Assembly: GCA_003252375.1 (NCBI GenBank)
Contig: QKEJ01000195.1
Span: forward strand, 1 to 55,875
Reading direction: 5' to 3'
Source of the DNA: Halodesulfovibrio sp.
Lineage (GTDB): Bacteria; Desulfobacterota; Desulfovibrionia; Desulfovibrionales; Desulfovibrionaceae
Length of the DNA: 55,875 nt
Part shown: one piece after another, positions 8,493-15,991 of the stretch
Numbering within the stretch: the stretch's first letter is position 1
How the letters are laid out: the number at the start of each line of letters is the position of its first letter
Notes under the pieces: generated by a model
The model's input: only the letters and a program-made list of their open reading frames with translations
Databases searched by the model: none
What the model was told of the DNA's origin: nothing
Program-made: the position numbers and the translations under genes

Positions 8493-9953
8493 GTGAAGAA
8501 GTTGAAGCTGCTGCTGGTGTTGCCGAACTACCGGTGGGTCGAGGGCGACGCGAGTACGTTGTGGCAGATCATTCCCTACAATCTCTGTTTGCTGGCCGCC
8601 ATGGTCCGGGATGTCTGCGAGGTCTCCATTCTGGATGCCTACATAGCGGACATGACCCAGGACGAGGTGCGCGAGGCCATTGCCCAGCGGGCGCCGGACG
8701 TACTGGGCGTGACGGTCATGATGGACCAGTTTGCGCCGTCCGGTCATGCCGTGGCGGCCATGACCAAGGACGTGCTGCCCGAGACCGTGGTCCTCATGGG
8801 CGGGGTGTACATGACCGTGAACCCGCAGATCGCCATGCGGGATACGAATATCGACTACGGCTGCATCGGCGAGGGCGAATACGTCATGCGCGCCCTGATG
8901 CAGCATTTCACCGATGGCAGCCCCCTGCCGGAAAAGGGAATTATCTACCGGAAGGGCGACAGCATGGTGGATACGGGACGGTCCGATTTCATCGAGGATC
9001 TCAGCGCCCTGCCGTTCCCCGCCTATGACCTCATCGACTATCCCGCCTACGCCAACTCGGCGGACAGGCACAGTGTGGATTCCCCCCGGCTCTTCCCCTA
9101 CGGTCGCATCTTTTCCTCGCGCGGGTGCCCGGTGAACTGCGTCTTTTGTCAGGTAAAGTCCATTCAGGGCAGCAAGTTCCGTCCCCGCGAGGCGGAGGAC
9201 GTGCTGAACGAGATCGCCTGGCTCAAGGAGACCTACGGCATCCGTTCCCTGACCTTTGACGATGACAATTTCTTCACCAGCCGCAAGCGGGCCAAGGCCA
9301 TTCTCGAAGGGATGATCGAGCGTGATCTCGTCATGCCCTGGGTCTCCATCGCCACCGCCGTCTTCAGGCTGGACGAGGAGATGATCAAGCTCATGCGCCG
9401 CAGCGGCTGCCAGTACATCTGCATCGCCATTGAATCGGGCACGCGGCGCGTGGTGCGCGAAATCGTGGGCAAGCCCATCGACTTCGACCATGCCAAGAAC
9501 ATTACCCGCCTTGCCCAGAAGGAAGGCATCTTCGTTTCCGCCAACTTCATCATCGGCTTCCCCACCGAGACGTGGGAGGAGATTCGGGAAACCATTCGCT
9601 TTGCCGAGGAGATGGACCCGGATTACATGAAGCTCTTCCATGCCATTCCCCTGCGCAACACCCGTCTCTGGGAGCTGTGCGAGGAACACGGCCTCTTCAA
9701 GAAGGGCTTCGATCAGGGTGAGCTGCGCTGGAGCGCGGGGCAGATAGAGACCGACGAATTCATGTCCAATGACCTGACGGTGCTCAGGGCCTATGAATGG
9801 GACAGGATCAACTTCGGCCGGACCGACAAGCGGGAACGCATCGCATCGCAGATGCGTGTCTCCATGGAGGAGCTGGACGAAATCCGGAAGAAAACGCGGG
9901 CCAATGCCCACAGGCAGATAGCCCTTCAACTTGCAAGAGAGAGCAGGCAATGA
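8493..9953 (+). CDS. B12-binding-domain radical SAM protein
   Basis: A 486-residue protein starting at GTG 8493, chosen because GGGAGGT lies 5 bases upstream. Residues 5-150 look like a cobalamin-binding Rossmann domain (LLLVLPN, LMGGVYMTVNP, CIGEGEY) but lack the D-x-H-x-x-G ligand motif, so any B12 would be bound base-off without a protein histidine. The radical SAM core follows with Cys212, Cys216 and Cys219 (CPVNCVFC), FDDDNFF and ANFIIGFPTET. This is the BchE/MiaB-like architecture of B12-dependent methylases and ring-forming enzymes. It shares the operon with the two SPASM proteins. Methyl transfer or C-C bond rearrangement on the glycan precursor is possible but unproven. Confidence 0.85.
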   Translation: MKKLKLLLVLPNYRWVEGDASTLWQIIPYNLCLLAAMVRDVCEVSILDAYIADMTQDEVREAIAQRAPDVLGVTVMMDQFAPSGHAVAAMTKDVLPETVVLMGGVYMTVNPQIAMRDTNIDYGCIGEGEYVMRALMQHFTDGSPLPEKGIIYRKGDSMVDTGRSDFIEDLSALPFPAYDLIDYPAYANSADRHSVDSPRLFPYGRIFSSRGCPVNCVFCQVKSIQGSKFRPREAEDVLNEIAWLKETYGIRSLTFDDDNFFTSRKRAKAILEGMIERDLVMPWVSIATAVFRLDEEMIKLMRRSGCQYICIAIESGTRRVVREIVGKPIDFDHAKNITRLAQKEGIFVSANFIIGFPTETWEEIRETIRFAEEMDPDYMKLFHAIPLRNTRLWELCEEHGLFKKGFDQGELRWSAGQIETDEFMSNDLTVLRAYEWDRINFGRTDKRERIASQMRVSMEELDEIRKKTRANAHRQIALQLARESRQ

Positions 9954-10645
9954 TCATCGGTATTGCGTATCCCCACCCGCCGTATGCGCTCAGCCGCGAG
10001 GAGCCCGTGTTCCAGGTGCTGGGCAGGCCCCACCAGTATTACGGGCTGGCCGCCTGCGAGGGCATTGTGGACAGGATGTACGTGCTTTCGTCCCGGGAAG
10101 AGGTGCGGGAGGCAGCCGCCGGGTTCGGATACACGATCATGCCGTGGGAGCTGCTGGACAAGGCGCAGGGCGTGCTGCCCGGGCACCAGATGACCAACGC
10201 CATGATGGATTTCATCAAGGCCGATCTGGGCATGGATTATGATGCCCTCATGCGGCAGAGCCTTTTGCATGTCAATCTGGCCAACGTCCTGCTCCGCAGG
10301 GAGACGCTGCTTGCCATGCGCGACGAGTTCCATGAGCGGGCCATTCCGTACCTGTATCTGGGCATGCCCGTGGGCGACCCCCTGGGCGTCATGGATGGCG
10401 ACGGAAGCATGGTCCGGGTGCTCAACGATGCGCCCATAGAACTGGAAGCGCCGTACCGGCCGTCCATGATGCGGTTCATGCAGGACACGAACTTCAGTTG
10501 CGAGGCCAACATAACGCCGGGCATGCCGCGCCACTTCGTCCACCGGGTGTCGGAGCTGGAAGGGCTGTGCGTGCAAAGCGAAACCGGGGCAAAGCTGGCA
10601 TCCTGCATTCTTCGGGAGCTGCCCGAGTATCACCTGTACACCTGA
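9950..10645 (+). CDS. Uncharacterised protein resembling a degenerate sugar nucleotidyltransferase
   Basis: A 231-residue protein whose ATG overlaps the previous stop in ATGA. The N-terminal third follows the layout of CMP-sugar synthetases: a beta strand (IIGIAYPHPP), a G-R-P-H-Q-Y-Y-G-L-A-A-C segment where synthetases have G-K-P-M and a helix, then GIVDRMYVLSSREEVREAA, which matches the usual D-R-V-x-V-S-T-D-D-E-E-I pattern. The basic P-G-K nucleotide loop is absent, so CTP binding as in true synthetases is doubtful. The rest (LYLGMPVGDPLGVMDGDGS, FSCEANITPGMPRHFVHRV) is not recognised. It may be a scaffold or an altered transferase. The fold suggestion is an inference. Confidence 0.55.
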   Translation: MIIGIAYPHPPYALSREEPVFQVLGRPHQYYGLAACEGIVDRMYVLSSREEVREAAAGFGYTIMPWELLDKAQGVLPGHQMTNAMMDFIKADLGMDYDALMRQSLLHVNLANVLLRRETLLAMRDEFHERAIPYLYLGMPVGDPLGVMDGDGSMVRVLNDAPIELEAPYRPSMMRFMQDTNFSCEANITPGMPRHFVHRVSELEGLCVQSETGAKLASCILRELPEYHLYT

Positions 10646-10664
10646 TCAGAGAGGGGGAGAGCCC

Positions 10665-12962
10665 ATGCGGAAGATTCTCATCGTCAAGCCGGATTACCAT
10701 CACCTGCCGCTCGGACTGGCCTATGTGCTGGCCTCGCTGCGCGAGCACGGCATCCCCTATGAGTATGTGGATACCGTATTCGACCGGACCGCATGGGTGG
10801 ATCGACTGAATCTCGATGAGTATTTTGCCGTGGGCACCGGCGGCCTGTGCGGCGACGTGAACTCCATACGCCGCATCTTCACCATGGCCAAGGCCAAGGC
10901 GCCCGGCATTGCCACCCTGCTCGGCGGCAGCATCACCCATGACTGTCCCTCGCAGCTGCTCATGGACATGATGCCCGTGGACTACCTTGTCATCGGGGAA
11001 TGCGAATCCTCCATGCCCTATCTGCTGAAGGAGGTGGCAACCGGCAGCCCGGATCCGGACGTGCTGCGCGGCATTAACGGCATTGCCTTCAGTCAGGGCG
11101 GACAGGCCGTGAACACGCCGCCCGCCAAGCCCATTTCACTTTCCCGCAACCGCCTGTTCCCTGTCTGGGACGATATTTCGAATATCCAGTACTACATCAA
11201 CCTTGTGCGCGTTCCGGGGTTGCCCGAATTCAGCGGGCTGCCCGTGCTTACCGGCCGCGGTTGCACCGGCAAGTGCACCTTTTGCTCCCCCACACTGGGA
11301 AGCTTCCGGACCCGGCCGGTGGGCGAGGTGATGGAGGAGCTGCATCTGCACCATGAAAGCGGGTATGATTTCGACGGGTTTTTGTTCCTGAACGAGATGT
11401 TCTATCCTTCCCTGAAGGATGTGCGGGAATTCGTGACGGCGTATCGGGATTCCGGCATCAACCGGCCGTGGCAGTGCTCCGTCCGGGCGGATATGCCTCT
11501 GGAATGCCTCGAGATGATGAAGGACGCCGGGTGCGTGATCGCCGGCGTGGGGTACGAGAGCGGCAACAACGATATCCTGAAGCGGATGCGCAAGCGCACG
11601 AACACCGATCAGGTGCGCGCCTTCCTGCGCAAGGCCAAGGAGATCGGCCTGTACGTGTACGCCACGTTCATGTTCGGCTCCGAGGGTGAGACAGAGACGG
11701 AAATTGCCCAGACCATGGATCTGCTGCTGGAGGAAAAGACCTACGGCGGCGGGGCCTTCGTCACCATCTACCCGGGAACCGCCATCTACGACAACGCCTA
11801 CGAACGCGGGTTGTTCACGGATCGGAAGAAGCATCTTGAAACGCTGGATTTCTTCAACAGCGTGGTGGCGGGCAACATTCTCAAGCCCGAATACGTGAAT
11901 ATCAGCGACATCCCGGACACCTTCGAGTTGAACCGCGTGGCGCTCAGGCACTACAGCCGCTATCGTGGCGGCATCCATCGTCAGTTCAACGTGGAGGAGC
12001 CCGATCTCGCGGCGGGGACGGGTACCTGTCCCACCTGCGGGGCAACCGTTCCCCTGCGGTTCTACGTCAACACGCTGTTCACGGAGCACCGCTCCTGCCC
12101 GGAATGCCGGCATCCCGTCTTCATGGACTTTTACCACCATGGGCAGTGCCGGGAGCATGCTGAGGCCCTGCAGCAAATGCTGGACGGCAAGCAGCGGGTG
12201 GCGGTGATAGGGCAGGGCCCCAACAGCCTCGGGCTGCTGTCCACCAATGTCTTTGTGAAGGATCCCGATCAGGTCGCCATGGTCGTGGCAGAGCATGCCC
12301 TGCATGCGGACAACCGGTTTCTGATCCATCCCGTCCGGCCCATGGCCGAGCTGACCCCGGACAATGCGGACTGCGTAGTCATTGCGGATGCGGATTCCCT
12401 GCACGATACGGCCCGGGCTCTCATCGAGAAGGGCTTTGGCGGACGGGTCATGACGGCCCTGCCGCCGCAGTGGCCGGGCATGGTGCAGTCCATAAAGGAC
12501 GCCCTGCCCAATCCGTGGGATGTGGTCCGTTTCTCCTTCCCGCCGCCGGAGAATACGCACCAGTGCGCTCATCTCTACCGGAGCATTGCGGCGCATCTTG
12601 TGCGGGTGCACGGCGAGGGCACCCGGTGCTGTCTCGCCCCGGCCGGAACCTTTGCCATGAACATGGCCGAGGTGTTCGAGGCCAGCGGGCTGACCGTGAC
12701 GGCCTATCTGGACAACTACCTTGCCGGCGGAACGCAGGGCGGCAAGCCCCTGTACCGGCCCGGCGAGCTGGACGACCTGTCCTTTGCGGATGTCCTGCTC
12801 GTGGCCACCCCCAACTGCCATGCCCAGGAGGTCATCGCCCAGGGGCTGTATCAGCGGTTCGGCGAGGAGGCCAGACGCAAGGTGGTGCTGCTGGCCGATA
12901 TCTATCTGGAAATTTTCATCGATGATTACGGGCGGTGCATTGCCGCGCTCGAGAACGCATAG
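10665..12962 (+). CDS. Large B12-type radical SAM protein with zinc ribbon and two C-terminal Rossmann-like domains
   Basis: A 765-residue multidomain protein. Residues 1-150 form a B12-binding-like domain (LLGGSITHDCP, VIGECESSMPYLL). Residues about 190-430 hold the radical SAM core with Cys200, Cys204 and Cys207 (CTGKCTFC) and GYESGNNDIL. A zinc ribbon follows with Cys455, Cys458, Cys478 and Cys481. Two Rossmann-like segments follow: residues about 510-595 (RVAVIGQGPNSLGLL) and about 650-750 (CCLAPAGTFAMNMAEVF, TAYLDNYLAGG, ADVLLVATPN). The last resembles the nucleotide-sugar-sensing domain of PglD-like and C-methyltransferase proteins. The length is well above ordinary B12 radical SAM enzymes. 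The Shine-Dalgarno is GAGGGGGAG. Function is unknown. Confidence 0.82.
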   Translation: MRKILIVKPDYHHLPLGLAYVLASLREHGIPYEYVDTVFDRTAWVDRLNLDEYFAVGTGGLCGDVNSIRRIFTMAKAKAPGIATLLGGSITHDCPSQLLMDMMPVDYLVIGECESSMPYLLKEVATGSPDPDVLRGINGIAFSQGGQAVNTPPAKPISLSRNRLFPVWDDISNIQYYINLVRVPGLPEFSGLPVLTGRGCTGKCTFCSPTLGSFRTRPVGEVMEELHLHHESGYDFDGFLFLNEMFYPSLKDVREFVTAYRDSGINRPWQCSVRADMPLECLEMMKDAGCVIAGVGYESGNNDILKRMRKRTNTDQVRAFLRKAKEIGLYVYATFMFGSEGETETEIAQTMDLLLEEKTYGGGAFVTIYPGTAIYDNAYERGLFTDRKKHLETLDFFNSVVAGNILKPEYVNISDIPDTFELNRVALRHYSRYRGGIHRQFNVEEPDLAAGTGTCPTCGATVPLRFYVNTLFTEHRSCPECRHPVFMDFYHHGQCREHAEALQQMLDGKQRVAVIGQGPNSLGLLSTNVFVKDPDQVAMVVAEHALHADNRFLIHPVRPMAELTPDNADCVVIADADSLHDTARALIEKGFGGRVMTALPPQWPGMVQSIKDALPNPWDVVRFSFPPPENTHQCAHLYRSIAAHLVRVHGEGTRCCLAPAGTFAMNMAEVFEASGLTVTAYLDNYLAGGTQGGKPLYRPGELDDLSFADVLLVATPNCHAQEVIAQGLYQRFGEEARRKVVLLADIYLEIFIDDYGRCIAALENA

Positions 12963-12979
12963 CAACGGAAGAGACCATC

Positions 12980-14434
12980 ATGAGTCACGCCCTTCGCATC
13001 TTTCAGGATACCGCCCCCCATGTCCGGCCTCTCATCGAGATGCCCCATCATCCCCTGATGACCCGTTCTTCCGATTCGCTGTGCCTGCTCGGTTCCTGCT
13101 TTACCTGGCATCTGCACAACGAGGCCCTGCGGGGGCTGGGGCTGAACAGCATCTTTCAGTGGCACACGGGGTTCCATTTCAGCACGGAGTCCCTTGCCAA
13201 TCTTCTGGAACGCATCGCGGACGGCACGCCGCACGGCGAGGAGGACCTGTACTGGTATCCCGACGAGGTCGGGGGCTTCCGGCCGTTCCGGTATTATTTC
13301 AACCAGCGGTTTCCTGCGGAACAGAAGGACGACGTGCTGGCGCGGCTGGCCGTGCTGGACGGGGAGTGCGCCGCGGCGATCCGCAGTTGCAGTCATCTGA
13401 TGCTGGTTACGGGAACCCCCCGCGTGGTCCGTCTGCGCAAGACCGGCGAGTGCGTGGCCGTCACGGCGCGCATGCCCGCCGACGACTACGTGCACCATCG
13501 CAACTCGGTGGAGGAGGAAATCCGGAATCTCGAGCGGTACAAGGCCGCCGTGCTCCGCATCCGGGGAGGACGGCCGGTGACGATGCTCTACATGCTTTCC
13601 CCCATGCGCTACATGTTTCATGCGCTTTGCTCCGAGGGATGTTCGGAGGACCGTACCGATCAGGCGTCTCCCTTCATCGAGGACAGCCTCGGCAAGGCGA
13701 TCATGCGTGTGGCCCTGCACTCCTTTCTGGAGCGGCAGACCGGAGGAACCGACCACTATTTCCCCGCGTTCGAGCTGGTCATTGACGAGTTGCGGGCGCA
13801 TGAATCCTTCTGCGGCGATCATGCACACGTGCCGCATTTCCCCCATGTCAGCCATTACGTGGTCCGGCGATTTGCGGAAACGCACGCCTCGCGCGGGTTG
13901 CAGGAGCAGATGGAATTGTCCGAAGAGCTGGCCCGCATGGCGGAGACGGCGCGGGGTCTGTTGATGCCTGCCCAGAAAGCGGCGCTGCTTAAGGAGTTCG
14001 TCGCGACCCGGCTGCCCCGGCTCTGCGAGCTTGCAGGGGCGGACGAGGACGGGCGGCTGAATTCGTCACTGTTCCGGAGCGCGTTCCTGCTGCTCGGCGC
14101 ATGCGCCAAGGCGGAGCCGGACGAGGCTGCAGCGGCGCTGCGCGCGCTCTGCGACGCCATGCCCGGAGAAGTCCGGATCGCCATATGGGGCGCGGGCGGA
14201 AACTATGCCGAGATGTTTTCGGAAGGCGTGCGCCTGCTGGCGGACAAGGCGGCGCACTGTGTCCTGACGGACGGTTCGCCCGCAGCGTGGGGCAGGGAGC
14301 TGGACGGTCTGACGGTCGTGGCCCCCGAAACGCTGGCGGCCATGGATGTGGATTACATCTTCATCGCCTCCGCCTTCCACGACGATATCCACGCCCGTAT
14401 CCGACAGCTGGGGCTTTCTGCCCGGGTTGCCTGA
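12980..14434 (+). CDS. GSCFA-domain protein with C-terminal Rossmann-like domain
   Basis: A 484-residue protein and the last gene of the plus-strand operon. The GSCF signature is at residues 38-41 (LLGSCFTWHL), followed by HTGFHFSTESLANLL, typical of the GSCFA family, which is related to SGNH hydrolases and often found with surface polysaccharide genes. A conserved TPRVVR and LSPMRYMFHAL region follows. The C-terminal 100 residues form a Rossmann-like unit (VRIAIWGAGGNYAEMF, LDGLTVVAPETLAAMDVDYIFIAS) matching those in the 765-residue radical SAM protein and in the regulator at 23749. Acyl transfer or removal on a glycan is plausible. The stop codon lies in a hairpin shared with the convergent operon. 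Confidence 0.82.
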   Translation: MSHALRIFQDTAPHVRPLIEMPHHPLMTRSSDSLCLLGSCFTWHLHNEALRGLGLNSIFQWHTGFHFSTESLANLLERIADGTPHGEEDLYWYPDEVGGFRPFRYYFNQRFPAEQKDDVLARLAVLDGECAAAIRSCSHLMLVTGTPRVVRLRKTGECVAVTARMPADDYVHHRNSVEEEIRNLERYKAAVLRIRGGRPVTMLYMLSPMRYMFHALCSEGCSEDRTDQASPFIEDSLGKAIMRVALHSFLERQTGGTDHYFPAFELVIDELRAHESFCGDHAHVPHFPHVSHYVVRRFAETHASRGLQEQMELSEELARMAETARGLLMPAQKAALLKEFVATRLPRLCELAGADEDGRLNSSLFRSAFLLLGACAKAEPDEAAAALRALCDAMPGEVRIAIWGAGGNYAEMFSEGVRLLADKAAHCVLTDGSPAAWGRELDGLTVVAPETLAAMDVDYIFIASAFHDDIHARIRQLGLSARVA

Positions 14435-14450
14435 GGAGGAGCGTCCTCAG
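14431..14450. terminator. Hairpin shared by two convergent stop codons
   Basis: CTGAGGA and TCCTCAG form a 7-bp stem with a 6-base loop. The TGA stop of the plus-strand GSCFA gene (14432-14434) and the TGA stop of the minus-strand isomerase gene (14447-14449) sit symmetrically in the two arms. There is no T-run on either side, so it is not a classical intrinsic terminator. It may still stabilise both mRNA ends or work with Rho. Confidence 0.45.
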
Positions 14451-15019
14451 CGCAGATGCATGGCGTCCATCCAGTGATGGAGGATGGCGGCGTGCGCCGT
14501 CTCGGCCATGCCGTAGTCTCCGGCGCGGACGTAGCTGTTCAGGTCGCCGCTGCGGCGCAGCGGATTCTCGGCATCCATGGCCGAGAGCGTGACCACGATG
14601 CCGCCCATCTTCCGGGCGGCTGCAACCCCCTTGAGCACGTTGGGGGAACGCCCCGAGCTGCTGATGGCCACGAGCATGTCCCCGGGCTGCATGTGGAAGG
14701 TCAGCGGTACACTGAAGACCTCGTCGTAGCCGATGTCGTTGGCAATGGCCGTGAGCTGGGCAAGGTCCGTGAAGACCTCTGTGTGGATGCGGGCGTTCTT
14801 GCACAGGTCCGCAGCGAAGTGGCTGGCCATTGAGGCGCTCGCCCCGTTGCCGATGAGAAAGACCGTGCGGTTCTGTTCCCGGATGCGCTCGCACTGGGCG
14901 CACCACCATGCAAATCCCGCTTCATGCTCGAGAGCGGCCCCCGCACGTTCGGAAAACTGCATCGTTTCCAGCAGCTCGGCCAGCAGGGCCGTGCGTTCCT
15001 TCCATGTCTTCCCGTCCAT
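14447..15019 (-). CDS. GmhA-like SIS-domain sugar isomerase
   Basis: A 190-residue SIS-domain protein close to phosphoheptose isomerase GmhA in length and layout. It has LIGNGASASMASHFAADL (phosphosugar-binding loop), DLAQLTAIANDIGYDEVF and AISSSGRSPNVLKGVAAARK. GmhA converts sedoheptulose 7-phosphate to D-glycero-D-manno-heptose 7-phosphate for LPS inner core synthesis. The HldE-like kinase/transferase two genes upstream and hldD at 47089 support a heptose pathway. The conserved GmhA final segment is replaced by ETAHAAILHHWMDAMHL, similar to other LPS-cluster SIS proteins. It is the last gene of the minus-strand glycan operon, 3 bases after the upstream stop. Confidence 0.8.
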   Translation of the reverse strand: MDGKTWKERTALLAELLETMQFSERAGAALEHEAGFAWWCAQCERIREQNRTVFLIGNGASASMASHFAADLCKNARIHTEVFTDLAQLTAIANDIGYDEVFSVPLTFHMQPGDMLVAISSSGRSPNVLKGVAAARKMGGIVVTLSAMDAENPLRRSGDLNSYVRAGDYGMAETAHAAILHHWMDAMHLR

Positions 15020-15022
15020 AGC

Positions 15023-15991
15023 TCATTCTCCAGCGGCGCGGGTGATTGCGGACCAGAGCATCGGAACGGCGTCCGCGTGCCGTCCCTTGTAGTAGTGGCT
15101 CTGCCCGTGACCGGCGACGGTCCTGTCCAAGAGGGTCTTCCAGGGTCTGAAATAGTATTGGGGAACGCTCTTGTCCGGTGCCGCGGAGGGAAATCCCGGC
15201 AGGTCCACGAGGTCGGTCACCAGGGTGGTGAAGCGTTCCACCGTGCGTCCCTCCTGCCCGGCGGCATTGCGGGCCATGGCCAGCCCCTTGAGGAAGATTT
15301 CCGGCCCCATCACGGCGCTGCCCAGATTCATGAGCACGCCGCCCTCCATCTGTTCGATGCAGTGGGTCAGGCGCAGGAAATCCCTGTAGCTGGCCGCGCC
15401 GAAGGCTGCTCCGTCCATGTTGGGGTGCTCGTGGATGATGTCGTAGCCGATTCCCACATGGCAGGTCATGAGCACGCCATGTCGCCATGCGGCGGCGGCA
15501 ATGCTGTGCTCCGCATGGGGCAGACCGGCTTCGGCAATGTGTCTGCCCACTGTCTCGCCCAGGCCCTGCCCAGCTGCGGCGCCACGGGTAACAATGTCGT
15601 TGAGCTCGCCTGTTTCCTGCCACAGGCCGAACTGGCCGTCCGCAATGTACCGGGCCACGCTTTCCGTGGTCGCCCCTATGAGCGCCAGCTCGAAATCGTG
15701 GATCAGCACGGCGCCGTTCACCGCAAGAACATCGATGAAGCCGCGGGCCATGAGGTCGATGAGAAAGCGCTGCACTCCGCTGCGGATGACGTGCGCGCCC
15801 ATCATCACGATGACGGGAGATCCTGCGGCCTTGGCTCTGACAACGGCCTCGCCGACCTGCTGCAGCGGCGCGGCGATTTCGGCCGGATGCGCCAGCGGCA
15901 TGACCACGGAAAGGTCGAGGTCGTGGGTCCGTTCGGCCAGCGGGCGGAGCCGCAGACGGGTTCTGTCGAATTCCTTGAAGGCGTGTTTCAT
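15023..15991 (-). CDS. Deoxyhypusine-synthase-like Rossmann-fold protein
   Basis: A 322-residue protein without signal peptide or membrane segments. Its centre (VIVMMGAHVIRSGVQ, LIDLMARGFIDVLAVNGA, HDFELALIGATTESV) resembles deoxyhypusine synthase, in which NAD-binding strands are followed by a region that meets the substrate. Bacteria do not make hypusine, so relatives act on other amines or have unknown roles. It lies between an HldE-like and a GmhA-like gene, overlapping the HldE-like gene by 4 bases. That position suggests a role in making an activated heptose or related sugar, or in modifying a sugar with an amine. The family assignment is by pattern recognition and only moderately sure. 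Confidence 0.6.
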   Translation of the reverse strand: MKHAFKEFDRTRLRLRPLAERTHDLDLSVVMPLAHPAEIAAPLQQVGEAVVRAKAAGSPVIVMMGAHVIRSGVQRFLIDLMARGFIDVLAVNGAVLIHDFELALIGATTESVARYIADGQFGLWQETGELNDIVTRGAAAGQGLGETVGRHIAEAGLPHAEHSIAAAAWRHGVLMTCHVGIGYDIIHEHPNMDGAAFGAASYRDFLRLTHCIEQMEGGVLMNLGSAVMGPEIFLKGLAMARNAAGQEGRTVERFTTLVTDLVDLPGFPSAAPDKSVPQYYFRPWKTLLDRTVAGHGQSHYYKGRHADAVPMLWSAITRAAGE

